Assembly: GCF_017876405.1 (NCBI RefSeq)
Contig: NZ_JAGINW010000001.1
Span: 5,097,203-5,161,202, forward strand
Reading direction: 5' to 3'
From: Kibdelosporangium banguiense
GTDB lineage: Bacteria > Actinomycetota > Actinomycetes > Mycobacteriales > Pseudonocardiaceae
DNA length: 64,000 bases
Shown: piece after piece, positions 1-8,803 of the stretch
Layout of the letters: the number at the start of each line of letters is the position of its first letter
Numbering within the stretch: position 1 is the stretch's first letter
Notes under the pieces: model-generated
What the model saw: only the letters and a program-made list of their open reading frames with translations
Database searches by the model: none
What the model was told of the DNA's origin: nothing
Translations under genes and position numbers: made by a program

Positions 1-1
1 C

Positions 2-382
2 GGGTTCGGCGCGATGCTGGCCGCACTTGGCTTGCTGCTGTTGCTGCGGTTCGCGTTCATCTGGATCGGGATCTATGTCGGGTTGCTGCTGCCCAACGCG
101 GAGAGCGGTGCGGCCGCGTGGGGGTTGCTGTTCCCGTTGTCGATGATTGCCAACACGTTTGTGGCGCCGCAGATGATGCCGAGCTGGCTGGGGGTCATCG
201 CCGAGTGGAATCCGTTGTCCGCGACTGTGGGCGCGGCTCGTGAGCTGTTCGGGAATCCGGGTATGGGCGGGGTCACTTGGGCTTCGCAGAACCCCGTGTT
301 GCTGGCGATTCTGTGGCCGGTCGCGCTGATCGCGATCTTCCTGCCGCTGTCGGTCCGGCGCTACCGCAAGCTGGGCCGCTAA
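2..382 (+). CDS. ABC-2 type transporter permease, C-terminal part (DrrB-like), cut by window edge
   Basis: The reading frame is open from the first base, so the gene starts outside the window. The visible 127 residues hold two hydrophobic segments, one near residues 8-30 and one near the C-terminus, separated by a segment reading PQMMPSWLGVIAEWNPLSA. That motif is typical of the DrrB/ABC-2 exporter permeases that pair with a separate ATPase to export lipids or drugs. The protein ends with a basic tail (RRYRKLGR), as expected for a cytoplasmic C-terminus. The ATPase partner is presumably upstream. The next gene starts 9 bases later, so it may be co-transcribed. Substrate cannot be told from this fragment. 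Confidence 0.8.
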   Translation, partial: GFGAMLAALGLLLLLRFAFIWIGIYVGLLLPNAESGAAAWGLLFPLSMIANTFVAPQMMPSWLGVIAEWNPLSATVGAARELFGNPGMGGVTWASQNPVLLAILWPVALIAIFLPLSVRRYRKLGR

Positions 383-391
383 CGTCCAGGC

Positions 392-1036
392 GTGGATCTT
401 TATCAGGTGATAGGCAGGCGGCGTGATGTCCGGGCCGAGTTCACGGGACACCCGGTGGACGACGAGGTCCTCCACCGGGTGCTGGCCGCGGCGCACGCCG
501 CCCCGAGCGTCGGGCTGAGCCAGCCGTGGGATTTCGTGCTGGTTCGCGATCCGGCTACCCGTAAGGCTTTTCAGGAGCATGTCGCGGGGGAGCGGGACGT
601 GTTCGCGGCCGGGTTGAGCCGACAGCAGGCCGAGACGTTCGGTCGGATCAAGATCGAGGGCATCCTGGAGTCGACGTTATCGATCGTCGTTACCTACGAC
701 CCGCAGCGCGGTTCACCCGCGGTCCTGGGCAGGCACGCGATCGCGGACGCCGGGCTGTACTCGGTGTGCCTGGCGATCCAGAATCTCTGGCTCGCGGCCA
801 CCGCCGAGGGCCTGGGTGTCGGCTGGGTCAGTTTCTATCGCGAGGAATTCCTGTCCGGCCTGCTGGGGATTCCGGCACCGATCCGGCCGGTGGCCTGGCT
901 GTGCGTGGGACCTGTCTCGCAGACGCACAGCACACCCGACCTGGAACGACACGGATGGCGTAAACGCCTTCCTCTGTCGGACGTTCTGCACGACGAGAGA
1001 TTCGGTCAATCTTGCGGAATCAGGCTGCCTGGGTAG
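392..1036 (+). CDS. bluB: BluB-like 5,6-dimethylbenzimidazole synthase / nitroreductase-family flavoprotein
   Basis: The 214-residue protein has the nitroreductase fold signature of the BluB family: an N-terminal RRRDVRAEF motif (residues 9-17), AAPSVGLSQPWDF near residue 36-48, and a C-terminal GLGVGWVSFY segment. BluB fragments reduced FMN with oxygen to make 5,6-dimethylbenzimidazole, the lower ligand of cobalamin. The length matches the family (about 210-225). The start is GTG at 392, 9 bases after the upstream stop; no strong ribosome site is visible. It stands apart from other cobalamin genes here, so a more general flavin reductase role is possible, but the Arg-rich N-terminus favours BluB. 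Confidence 0.8.
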   Translation: MDLYQVIGRRRDVRAEFTGHPVDDEVLHRVLAAAHAAPSVGLSQPWDFVLVRDPATRKAFQEHVAGERDVFAAGLSRQQAETFGRIKIEGILESTLSIVVTYDPQRGSPAVLGRHAIADAGLYSVCLAIQNLWLAATAEGLGVGWVSFYREEFLSGLLGIPAPIRPVAWLCVGPVSQTHSTPDLERHGWRKRLPLSDVLHDERFGQSCGIRLPG

Positions 1037-1045
1037 CCTGAAGCG

Positions 1046-1576
1046 ATGCCGCAACGCCGCGCGCTAGTCCTTGGTGGTACCGGAATGCTTGCCGGGTGCG
1101 TGCAAACGCTGACCGAAGAGGGCTGGCAGGTGGTGTCGCCCAGCCGGCGGCGCCCGCCGGACACGCACGGCGCCATCTGGGTCCAGGCCGACTGGTCGCA
1201 GCCCGACGAGTTGGCCGAGCGCGCGCACATCGCCCTCGGTGGCCTCGCGGACCTGCTTGTCGCCTGGGTGCACGGCAGTTTCCGGGTGCCGGTCCTGCGA
1301 TCGGTCAGCCCGCTGCTCACCGAGGACTGCCCGGTGGTCGAAGTGCACGGCAGTGCGTCGGCCAATCCTGTGCAGGGATGCCCGGAACCGGTTCTGTCCG
1401 GGCATCCCACGCAGCAGGTCGTCCTCGGCTTCCTGCGTAACGCCGGCCGCACGCGGTGGCTGACGCACCGGGAGACGTCAGCCGGCGTGCTGTCGGCGGT
1501 GCGCCGAGCGCTGGAAGGCCGTCAGCACGCCGTCCACCAGGTCGGCGAGTTCCGTCCGTGGACGGCTTTGCATTAG
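1046..1576 (+). CDS. Small Rossmann-fold (SDR-like) protein
   Basis: A 176-residue protein opening with a dinucleotide-binding loop, LVLGGTGMLAG (residues 7-17), followed by a basic SRRRP stretch that could favour NADP. It is shorter than classical short-chain dehydrogenases (about 250) and no YxxxK catalytic pair is evident, so it may be a truncated-type SDR known from actinobacteria rather than an active reductase. It begins 9 bases after bluB and probably shares its transcript. The last four bases overlap the convergent phoD gene. Substrate unknown. Confidence 0.6.
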   Translation: MPQRRALVLGGTGMLAGCVQTLTEEGWQVVSPSRRRPPDTHGAIWVQADWSQPDELAERAHIALGGLADLLVAWVHGSFRVPVLRSVSPLLTEDCPVVEVHGSASANPVQGCPEPVLSGHPTQQVVLGFLRNAGRTRWLTHRETSAGVLSAVRRALEGRQHAVHQVGEFRPWTALH

Positions 1577-3111
1577 AGCTTCTGCAGACCGCGAGTGCCC
1601 GCCTGGATGGCGTAGCTGGCGTCGGCCTTGATCGTGACCTTGGCCGGGTCACGCTCCAGGGCGTTCGACACGACCATGAAGTCCGCCCTGGTCTGCTGCG
1701 GAGTCGCGGTCACGCGCACATACCCGCGCTGATTCTTGTTGTACTTGACGTGCGGGTTGCGGGAGAACCAGGTCGCGTCGGGCGGGCCGCCGGTACCCGG
1801 GTTGCTGGTCACCGAGGTGGTGACGAGTTCCGAGCCGACGATCGGGTCGCTGTGGTCGAAGTAGTCCTGCCGCAGGTCGGCGGCCCAGTGCCGGTGCACG
1901 TCCCCGGTGAGCACGATCGGGTTGGGCACACCGCGGTCGACCCAGCCCTTGGTGATCCGGTCGCGGGAGGCCTCGTAGCCGTTCCACGAGTCCGGCGACT
2001 CGCAGGTGGCGCGGTCGCCGTCGCCGTCGCGGGATGCGAAGAACACTTGCTGGCCAAGGAAATCCCAGGTCGCGGGATGCGTTTCGAACGCGTTCAGCAG
2101 CCATTGTTCCTGTGCGCTACCGGTGAGCGTGCGGGACGTGTTCCGCATGGCGGTGCAGTCCGTGGCGCCGGCCTGCGTGCTGCGGTACTGCCGCGTGTCC
2201 ATCATGTGGAAGCGTGCGAGGTTGCCCCACAGGAACTGCCGGTACAGCTTGATCGTCGAACCGACCGGCTTGGCGGTCGACCTGATCGGCGTGTTCTCGT
2301 AGAAAGCCTGGAACGCCAACGCTTTGCGTGCGGCAGTCGCCGGGGACGTGCCGGCGTTCCAGTTGTTGACCACCTCGTGGTCGTCGAACACGATCATCCA
2401 CGGCGCCGCCGCGTGCGCGGCCTGAAGATCGGCATCGGTCTTGTGCTGGGCGTGCCTGGCCCGGTAGATCGCCAGAGTGGTGGTCTCGGCGGGCACCGCG
2501 AGGCCACGTACCTTCTCGGCGGCAGCCCGTCCGGACGGCTTCTCGTAGATGTAGTCGCCCAGGAACAGGATCAGGTCCGGGTTGTCCGCGGCCACGCCAC
2601 GATGCGCGTGGTACCAGCCTTCTTCCCAGTGCTGGCAGGACAAAAAGCCGAACTTCAGCTGGTTGACCGCGGCGCCGAGCGCGGGCGCGGTCCTGGTCCG
2701 GCCGACCGGGGAGATGTGGCCGCCCGCCTTGAACCGGTAGAAGTACTGCCGCGCCGGCTCAAGCCCGGCCGGTTCGACGTGCACGCTGTGCCCGATGGCC
2801 CGGGTCGTGGCCACGGTTCCGCGCTGCGCGATCGAGGTGAAACCGGCGTCGTCGGCCAGTTCCCACTCCACGTCGTAGGTCGCGTCCGGCATCCCGCCGA
2901 AACCGTCCGGGTTCAGCGGCGCCGGAGCCAGTCTCGTCCACAGCACCACGCTGTCGGGCAACGGATCGCCGGAGCCGACGCCGAGCTGGAACGGATCCCG
3001 GATCGCCGGAGCGGCCGCGGTCGTGCGCGCGTTCGCCCACGCCGGAAGCGCGGCGGTGCTCGCCGCCGCGACTCCGCCAAGCAGTACCAGTCGCCGATTC
3101 AGTTGAGCCAT
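1573..3111 (-). CDS. phoD: Secreted alkaline phosphatase D (PhoD), Tat-exported
   Basis: A 512-residue protein with a twin-arginine leader (NRRLVLLGG, residues 5-13, then a hydrophobic run ending AWA). A PhoD N-terminal beta domain (about 40-135) precedes the metallophosphatase domain. Visible motifs are GFLSCQHWEEGW, LFLGDYIYE, FDDHEVVNNW and LTGDVHRHW, which carry the Asp/His ligands of the Fe/Ca centre of PhoD enzymes. It hydrolyses phosphate mono- or diesters outside the cell for phosphate supply. A strong GGAGG lies 10-14 bases before the ATG. It follows the SH3 gene by 18 bases and is probably co-transcribed. No PHO box was identified. Confidence 0.92.
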   Translation of the reverse strand: MAQLNRRLVLLGGVAAASTAALPAWANARTTAAAPAIRDPFQLGVGSGDPLPDSVVLWTRLAPAPLNPDGFGGMPDATYDVEWELADDAGFTSIAQRGTVATTRAIGHSVHVEPAGLEPARQYFYRFKAGGHISPVGRTRTAPALGAAVNQLKFGFLSCQHWEEGWYHAHRGVAADNPDLILFLGDYIYEKPSGRAAAEKVRGLAVPAETTTLAIYRARHAQHKTDADLQAAHAAAPWMIVFDDHEVVNNWNAGTSPATAARKALAFQAFYENTPIRSTAKPVGSTIKLYRQFLWGNLARFHMMDTRQYRSTQAGATDCTAMRNTSRTLTGSAQEQWLLNAFETHPATWDFLGQQVFFASRDGDGDRATCESPDSWNGYEASRDRITKGWVDRGVPNPIVLTGDVHRHWAADLRQDYFDHSDPIVGSELVTTSVTSNPGTGGPPDATWFSRNPHVKYNKNQRGYVRVTATPQQTRADFMVVSNALERDPAKVTIKADASYAIQAGTRGLQKL

Positions 3112-3129
3112 AACAGGTTTTCCTCCAGA

Positions 3130-3759
3130 TCAGGCGACGTAGTCGGTGATGCCGTTGCTGCATGCTTCCAGCGTGGGAGTCGTGGAATAGTCGGCGATAC
3201 AGACCTTGTAATAGACCCAGTCGCCCGATGGGACATTCGTGGCGCGATCCGTACTGGTTCCGTTGCCGTTGGAATTCCACGCGTAAAGCGGGCCGACGCC
3301 GCCCTTGAGCCAGTACGCCACCACCGCGGATTTCCCGTCGGCATCACGGTCGTACACCAGGAAATGCCCGTTGCTGGACTTGAATTGCCCTTCCCCCGCG
3401 CAGATTCCGGTGGAGCATTCCGCGCTGCCGGTGCCGACTCCACACTCGGGCGCGGCCTGCCCTTGCACGTAGGCGTGGGACACGTAACCGCCGAGCGCGG
3501 GGATGTAGTCCCAGCGCGAGGTCGTGCCCAGGTGGCCGGTCACGGAGATGCCGGTGGTCTGGCAGTCGATGGTCACTGCCCGGCCGTTGGCCGCGCTGCC
3601 CACGATGGTCGAGCTGGTGGTCGGTGCCCGGCGCACGTTGACGGGGTCGCCGGCGGTGGAAATGGTGCCGGTGGCCGCGAACGCCGGGGCCGCCCCGGCC
3701 AGGATCAGCCCGACCACCGCTATGAGCACAGCGCCGAGCCGCTTCGGGGTAGGTCTCAT
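3130..3759 (-). CDS. Secreted protein with bacterial SH3 domain
   Basis: A 209-residue protein with a Sec signal peptide (MRPTPKRLGA, hydrophobic core, AAPAFA cleavage near residue 28). Residues about 33-95 form an SH3-like module (VNVRRAPTTSSTIVG ... TSRWDYIPALGGYVSHAYV), a fold commonly used to bind cell-wall peptides. The C-terminal 110 residues contain six cysteines and aromatic residues (YYKVCIADYS) but no domain I recognise. It lies directly upstream of phoD on the same strand. An AT-rich TATATA stretch at 3783-3788 is the only promoter-like element before the start. Cell-wall binding is inferred from the SH3 module only. Confidence 0.7.
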   Translation of the reverse strand: MRPTPKRLGAVLIAVVGLILAGAAPAFAATGTISTAGDPVNVRRAPTTSSTIVGSAANGRAVTIDCQTTGISVTGHLGTTSRWDYIPALGGYVSHAYVQGQAAPECGVGTGSAECSTGICAGEGQFKSSNGHFLVYDRDADGKSAVVAYWLKGGVGPLYAWNSNGNGTSTDRATNVPSGDWVYYKVCIADYSTTPTLEACSNGITDYVA

Positions 3760-3803
3760 CCGCCGGAGTGTTCCGGGGCGACATATATAAGCCGTACAAA
3801 CGA

Positions 3804-5036
3804 CTATTCGGGTACCGGAATACGTACCGGATGCCAGGTGATGCCGTCAGAGGACAGGAAGAACTGCCCGGTCGTCCCTGAATCCGCGGATGTCGACAGA
3901 TATCCGGCGCGCGTCCAGTCAATTGTCCCGTTCGGCGGGGTGGTGCGAGGTGTCTGCAAGGTGAAGCTTTTCGCGCCGTCGGTACTGACCCAGACCTCGC
4001 CTGGCTGGGTGATCCAGAGACTCCCGTCGGCCCCGGCGACCGGCGTGCCCAGTACGCGGGCGGGCTGTTTGCCCTCGGACGCCTCCCAGGTCCGGGTCCA
4101 GGAGACGCCGTGATCAGTGCTGCGGAAGATCGCGACGAGCTCGGACTTCTCCGGATTGGTCACCGTCGCGTAGCTCGCGGTGGACGTGGACACCACGGTG
4201 ACCTTCGGGTAGTAGGACGTGATCTTGCTCGCCGGTGGCGGGGTGAACGGGGGCAACGGCGTGACCTGCCAGGTAAGCCCCCGATCCCGGGTCGAGGCGA
4301 CGACGGGCTGACGGGTGCGTGGATCGCTGCCGGCGACCCAGCGAGCGCCGTTGGCGTCCGGATAGGGCTGGCACCAGGTCAGCTCGATCGGTGGCTGGTT
4401 GGCCAGTTTCGCGCTCTGCCCGGACTCGCCGAGCATCGCGATCACGGCGCCGTCGCGGCATTGGCCGAGGTTGGGCGGTATGGCCATTGTCTCCAGTACG
4501 GCGTCCGGCGGGATCTGCTGGATGGTGGTGTCCGGGCGGACCTGGACGGGCACCCAGGTGCGGCCGCTGTCCTTGCTGAAATAGCGGTCGGCCGAGCTGA
4601 CCCGGTAGTCCTCGATCACCACGCTGCTGTTGCCCAATGCGATCACTCGGTCGAAGTTGCCGTTGTCGGCGACCTCGACCGGCGGCACGGTGCGCTTCAC
4701 CCAGTTCTGGCCGTCCGAGGTCGACATGAACCACGGGTCGCATTGTTGCTCACTCGGCACGCACACCCGGCCGAGCGCGAAACCGCTGCCGATTTCGAAG
4801 TAGTCATACGACAGCATGTGACTGCGGTTGGGTACGGCCGGTGCCGCCGATTCCGGTGCCTGCAGGAACGGCCACATGCCCAGCGCGACGATCACGGCGA
4901 TCACCGCGGTCACCTGGGCCTGCTGGCGTCGCGTCCGGCGGCGGCCACGCTTGATCATGTCCTTGGTGGCGGGCTGCCGGACCGAGTCGTGCAGCTGCCG
5001 GCGCAGGCCGGTCAGTTCTGAGTCGAGATCACGCAT
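3804..5036 (-). CDS. Membrane-anchored Asp-box beta-propeller, probable anti-sigma partner
   Basis: A 410-residue protein: about 45 cytoplasmic residues rich in Arg, one membrane helix (VTAVIAVIVALGMWPFLQA, about 40-58), then an extracellular region with at least five Asp-box/BNR motifs (TSDGQNW, KDSGRTW, TRDRGLTW, STDHGVSW, STDGAKSF, SSDGITW), i.e. a sialidase-like propeller. The ATG at 5036 overlaps the upstream ECF sigma gene by 8 bases, so the pair is translationally coupled. No zinc anti-sigma HxxxCxxC motif is visible, so sigma control through the short cytoplasmic tail is inferred from position. An alternative start 45 bases upstream lies inside the sigma gene and is less likely. Confidence 0.75.
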   Translation of the reverse strand: MRDLDSELTGLRRQLHDSVRQPATKDMIKRGRRRTRRQQAQVTAVIAVIVALGMWPFLQAPESAAPAVPNRSHMLSYDYFEIGSGFALGRVCVPSEQQCDPWFMSTSDGQNWVKRTVPPVEVADNGNFDRVIALGNSSVVIEDYRVSSADRYFSKDSGRTWVPVQVRPDTTIQQIPPDAVLETMAIPPNLGQCRDGAVIAMLGESGQSAKLANQPPIELTWCQPYPDANGARWVAGSDPRTRQPVVASTRDRGLTWQVTPLPPFTPPPASKITSYYPKVTVVSTSTASYATVTNPEKSELVAIFRSTDHGVSWTRTWEASEGKQPARVLGTPVAGADGSLWITQPGEVWVSTDGAKSFTLQTPRTTPPNGTIDWTRAGYLSTSADSGTTGQFFLSSDGITWHPVRIPVPE

Positions 5037-5526
5037 TCTCCACCTCCCGGTCCACACCGAGCGTGACGGCGAGCGCCGCACGCGCCCGGGACAGCCGGGA
5101 TTTCACAGTTCCCACAGGAATCGACAGGGCCAGCGCGACTTCGTCGACCGGCATGTCGGCCAGATAGTGCAGGACGACAACAGCACGGTGATCGTAGGTC
5201 AGGCCTTTGATCGCCGCGTGCAGGTCCGCGTGCTCGCCGGTGACGTCGGGCGGTGGCACCGGCTGAACCGGGATCTCCCGGCGCAGCAACCGGTCCAGTG
5301 CACGCCTGCGACGCCAACGCCGCCGCGCGAGGTTGATCGCCACCGTGTACAACCACGCTTCCGGGTTGTCGGTCGCGATCACCCGGCGGCGCCGGCTGTA
5401 GGCGATCGCGAAGGCCTCCTGCGCCAGCTCCTCCGCGTCCCCGAGGTCGCCCACCAAGCTGTACGTCGCCACCACGATGCGCCGGTACGAGGTCTCATAC
5501 AGCTCGGCGAACCACTGGTCGGACAC
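5029..5526 (-). CDS. ECF RNA polymerase sigma factor (SigE-family)
   Basis: A 165-residue sigma-70 family protein. Region 2 is WFAELYETSYRRIVV ... DAEELAQEAFAIAY ... NPEAWLYTVAINLARRRWRRRR, and region 4 is LTYDHRAVVVLHYLADMPVDEVALALSIPVGTVKSRLSRARAAL, an HTH for -35 recognition. I chose the GTG at 5526 because a purine-rich GGGGGGCGAGAG lies just upstream and family alignment starts there; an open frame continues 28 codons further. The 3' end overlaps the membrane propeller gene, so the two form a signalling pair reporting on the cell envelope. The target regulon is not visible. Confidence 0.88.
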   Translation of the reverse strand: MSDQWFAELYETSYRRIVVATYSLVGDLGDAEELAQEAFAIAYSRRRRVIATDNPEAWLYTVAINLARRRWRRRRALDRLLRREIPVQPVPPPDVTGEHADLHAAIKGLTYDHRAVVVLHYLADMPVDEVALALSIPVGTVKSRLSRARAALAVTLGVDREVENA

Positions 5527-5651
5527 CTCTCGCCCCCCTTCCCGGCGGTGGTGGTGGTTGCGACCGGAGGCCCGGACATCTGGCCCCAGCGGGCTTCCGA
5601 TCGCAACCACCTGTCACGAGACGCGGGCGGCCCGCCAGGTTCCCGGGGTGC

Positions 5652-6215
5652 CTAACTTTTCTTGCCCAGGCCCCGCACCAGCAACATCACCGAGTCGCGG
5701 ACTTCTTCATGGGTGCGCTGCGGCTGGAAGACCTGCCAGTCCAAGGCGACCACGAGCAGGGTGCCGAACAGGGCGGCCGACGCCGTTCCCGCCAGGACGC
5801 CGTCCGGCATCCGCCCTTCGTCGGTCAGCCGCTGCATGTGTTCCTTGATGATCGAAATGATGTCGTCACGCAGCAGCGTCAGCGTTTCGTGCCACTGGCC
5901 TGGTGTCCGCCACAGCTCGCTGACCAGCAACTGGGCGAACGCGGGGTAGTCGCCGAAGTACGACAGCGCCGCGCCCACGAGTTCCTCGACCTCGTCGGCC
6001 CTGCGCAGCCGGTCGGCCAGCAGATCGACGCCGTAGCGCAGCAACGCGTCGATGAGCCCGTCTTTGCTGCCGAAGTTGTAGTACACCGTGCCTTTGGCGA
6101 CGCCCGCTTCGGCTGCGATCTCGTCGACGGTCAGCCCGACCATTCCCTTGCTGCCGGCCAGCCGCAGCGTCGCGTCGAACAACTTCTGTTTGGTTGCCTG
6201 GGTTCGCGGGCTCAC
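5652..6215 (-). CDS. TetR-family repressor, last gene of the ABC/YhgE operon
   Basis: A 187-residue TetR protein: N-terminal HTH LTVDEIAAEAGVAKGTVYYNFGSKDGLIDAL (a textbook TetR recognition helix, written here only in part) followed by an all-helical ligand domain. The GTG at 6215 overlaps the YhgE stop as GTGA, so it is translated with the transporter genes. The gene order (ATPase, YhgE, TetR) and the perfect palindrome in front of the operon at 8804-8827 suggest self-regulation of the exporter. The ligand is unknown. A much longer open frame upstream runs through YhgE and is not real. Confidence 0.9.
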   Translation of the reverse strand: MSPRTQATKQKLFDATLRLAGSKGMVGLTVDEIAAEAGVAKGTVYYNFGSKDGLIDALLRYGVDLLADRLRRADEVEELVGAALSYFGDYPAFAQLLVSELWRTPGQWHETLTLLRDDIISIIKEHMQRLTDEGRMPDGVLAGTASAALFGTLLVVALDWQVFQPQRTHEEVRDSVMLLVRGLGKKS

Positions 6216-8137
6216 AAGACCAGCTCCGGACGCAGCCGCGACGGTGTCCACATCCGCTGCCTGTGCGCGGCCAACGTCGACACAGCCAACCCTCCCACCA
6301 GATACGCGGCCAGCACGAGGACATCCGTACCGACATTCGACAACGAACCACCGTAGAGCAGGTGGCGCATGCCGTCGACCACGTACCCCATGGGCAGCAC
6401 CGAATGCAACGGGTACAGCACGTCCGGCAGGGTCTGCCACGGGAACGTGCCGCCGGAGCTGATCAGCTGCAGGATCAGCAGCACCAGCCCGAGGAACTTG
6501 CCGACCGAACCGAAGAACGCGTTGAGCGCGTGCAGGATCGCGGTGAACGACAGTGACGCCAGGGCCAGCAGTCCGAGCGCGGCGACCGGCCGGTGCGCGT
6601 CGATCCCGACCACGGTCGTGACCACGCCGAACAGCAGGACCACCTGTGCCAGGCCAAGACCGGCCGCGGGCAGCCAGCCGCCGATCGCGATCCGCCAGGC
6701 CGGTTGCCCGGCCGCGACGGCCCGGCTGGAGAGCGGCTTCACCAGCAGGAACAACACGAACGCGCCGATCCACGTGGCCAGGCTGAGAAAGAAGGGGGCC
6801 AGCCCGGCGCCGTAGCTGCCCGCGCGGACGTCGCCGACGGTGTTGATCGAGACCGGGTTGCCGATGGTCCTGGCGGTGGCGTCCCGGGTCGGGTCGTCCG
6901 GGTGCGGGATCTGGCCGAGTCCCTGGTCGAGCCCGTCCCGCAGTTTGGCGGTGCCGTCGGCGATCTGCCGGGTGCCGTCGGCCAGTTTGTCGGTGGCGCC
7001 GACAGCTGTCTGCTCGCCGCCGGCCACCGCCGCCGCGCCATCGTTGATCTTGCCGATCCCGGCGGCGGCCTTGCTGATGCCGTCGGTCAAGGCGGGGGAC
7101 TGGGCAGCGAGCTGGGCCGCGCCGTCGGAGACCTGCTTGGCACCGGCCGCGAGCTTGTTCAACTGTGCCGCTGCGCCTTGGACTTTGCTGTTCGCGTCGT
7201 CGATGGGCTGACGGGCCTGGCCGAGCGTGGCCATCACCTGCTGGACCTGCTCCTCGGTGAAACCTGCTTGGCGCAGCTTCGCCGCGATGTCGCCGTTGAC
7301 CTTGTCCAGTCCGCCCACGAACTGGTTCGCCACGTCGGCGATGTGCTGTCCTTGTGCGGCAACCTGTGCGTTGCCCGCCGCGACCTGCGCGGCGCCGTCA
7401 GCCAGTTTGGCGGACGCGGCTGGAAGGTCCTTTGTCTTGTCCCGCAACGTGTTCAGGCCGCTGTTGAGCTCCTTGGTGCCGGCCGCGACCTGAGCCGCGC
7501 CGTCGGCGAGCTTGTGCTGGCCCTCGCTGAGTTTCGCCGACCCGTCCCGCGCCTGCGCTGTGGCGTCGGCGAGCTGGGTGGCGCCGTTGGCGGCTTCCTG
7601 GGTCTTGCTGAAGATCGTGCCGAAGCCGACCAGGAACTTGTCCGCGGCCCTCTGGCCGACCTCGGAGGTGATCGACTGGCGGAGGGTGCCCGCGACCTTG
7701 TCGGCGATCGTGCCGACGAGATAGTTGTTGGCGTCGTTGGTGGTGACCGTGATCAGGCCCTGCCGGGGCTTGAAGTCACCGCTGGAGGTCAGCGCGGCGG
7801 TGAAGTCGCTCGGGATGGTCATCGAGAACGAGTAGCGGCCGTCACGCACACCGGCGTCGGCTTCCTCGGCGCTGACCCGGTTCCATTGGAACGCACCGGA
7901 ATCCTGGAGTTTGCGGGCGACCTTGTCACCGGCGTTCTCGGTGTCCGGCGCACCGGCGTCCTGCATCACGAGCGCGGCCGGGATGTTGTCCAGGCGGCCG
8001 TACGGATCGTGGTTGGCGAACAGGTAAAGCGAGCCGTAGAGCAGCGGGACGAGCACGAGGGCGAGCACTGCGAGCTTGGGCAGCCGGCCCGCGGTGATCC
8101 GGCGGATCTCGTTGCTCGCCAGGCGGAAGGCACTCAC
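6212..8137 (-). CDS. YhgE/Pip-family membrane protein (ABC-2 type)
   Basis: A 641-residue protein: cytoplasmic start (VSAFRLASNEIRRI), one membrane helix (LAVLALVLVPLLYGSLYLFA), a long extracellular region with heptad-like LADGAAQVAAG repeats (about residues 190-410), and five to six C-terminal membrane helices. This is the YhgE/Pip layout (phage infection protein-like, ESX-distant ABC-2 members), often linked with cell-surface export. GTG at 8137 overlaps the upstream ATPase stop by four bases, and its own stop overlaps the TetR start. The neighbouring ATPase is degenerate, so whether this works as an ATP-driven exporter is open. Confidence 0.85.
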   Translation of the reverse strand: MSAFRLASNEIRRITAGRLPKLAVLALVLVPLLYGSLYLFANHDPYGRLDNIPAALVMQDAGAPDTENAGDKVARKLQDSGAFQWNRVSAEEADAGVRDGRYSFSMTIPSDFTAALTSSGDFKPRQGLITVTTNDANNYLVGTIADKVAGTLRQSITSEVGQRAADKFLVGFGTIFSKTQEAANGATQLADATAQARDGSAKLSEGQHKLADGAAQVAAGTKELNSGLNTLRDKTKDLPAASAKLADGAAQVAAGNAQVAAQGQHIADVANQFVGGLDKVNGDIAAKLRQAGFTEEQVQQVMATLGQARQPIDDANSKVQGAAAQLNKLAAGAKQVSDGAAQLAAQSPALTDGISKAAAGIGKINDGAAAVAGGEQTAVGATDKLADGTRQIADGTAKLRDGLDQGLGQIPHPDDPTRDATARTIGNPVSINTVGDVRAGSYGAGLAPFFLSLATWIGAFVLFLLVKPLSSRAVAAGQPAWRIAIGGWLPAAGLGLAQVVLLFGVVTTVVGIDAHRPVAALGLLALASLSFTAILHALNAFFGSVGKFLGLVLLILQLISSGGTFPWQTLPDVLYPLHSVLPMGYVVDGMRHLLYGGSLSNVGTDVLVLAAYLVGGLAVSTLAAHRQRMWTPSRLRPELVL

Positions 8138-8790
8138 TGGGGTTCTCCAGACAGGACAGGCATGGGGTCCGGCTGGTCGTCGTGGCCGAGCCGGGCGGCG
8201 GGAAGGGGAAGGGCGCTCGCCGACGCGGGCGAGCAGAACACGACGACGGCCAGGCCTTGTTCGGCCTGCCGCAGCGCGTGCGGCCACCAGGTGCCGGGAT
8301 CACTGGTGTGCCGGTCCGGCGTGTCGATCATCAGTGCCTGGACGCCGGGCCGGGACGCGGCCAGTTCGACCAGCAGCCGGGTGCGGACCGCGGCTGGCAC
8401 GTGCTCGACTCGCTCACCTGCGTAGATGTCGGCGCCTTGCGTTTGCAGCCATTTACGGACGGCGTTACGGTTCGACGGCAGGCCGGCGTGCAGGAGCTCT
8501 TCGGCGATCGCGTTGCTGAGCTTCAGCCCATCCTCGGGTTCGTTGACGTCCGGCGCGTCGACCAGGGCCACGTGCTTGCGCAACACGGCAGCGTCGGTGC
8601 GACCGTTCAGCGTCACCGAGCCGGATGACGGGCGGAGCCGTCCGGCGAGCGTCAGTGCGAGTGTGGTGTGCCCTGGGCCAGGTTCGCCCGTGACCAGGGC
8701 GATCTCGCCACCTCGGACGCGCAGCGAGGTCGGCTGCAGCAACGGGCCATGGGGGCCGTTCACGCCGACTCGCTCGGCTCGGATCTCCAC
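8134..8790 (-). CDS. Degenerate ABC transporter ATP-binding protein (Walker A Lys replaced by His)
   Basis: A 218-residue protein with the order of an ABC ATPase. The P-loop reads GEPGPGHTT (residues 35-43): the catalytic Lys is His41. The Walker B-like segment is VQALMIDTPDRH, lacking the DE pair, and the signature motif is replaced by VPAAVRTRLLVEL. These changes would be expected to abolish normal ATP hydrolysis. It heads a three-gene operon with YhgE and TetR. The reading frame and codon use are intact, so this is not decay but a conserved divergent form, or a nucleotide-binding regulatory subunit. ATP binding itself is not proven. Confidence 0.7.
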   Translation of the reverse strand: MEIRAERVGVNGPHGPLLQPTSLRVRGGEIALVTGEPGPGHTTLALTLAGRLRPSSGSVTLNGRTDAAVLRKHVALVDAPDVNEPEDGLKLSNAIAEELLHAGLPSNRNAVRKWLQTQGADIYAGERVEHVPAAVRTRLLVELAASRPGVQALMIDTPDRHTSDPGTWWPHALRQAEQGLAVVVFCSPASASALPLPAARLGHDDQPDPMPVLSGEPQ

Positions 8791-8803
8791 GATCGGACCT
8801 CTC

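Noticed and set aside
1456..4113. 885-codon plus-strand ORF
   Set aside because: It is the antisense shadow of phoD and the SH3 gene, with the Arg/Gly/Val-rich look of GC-rich antisense frames.
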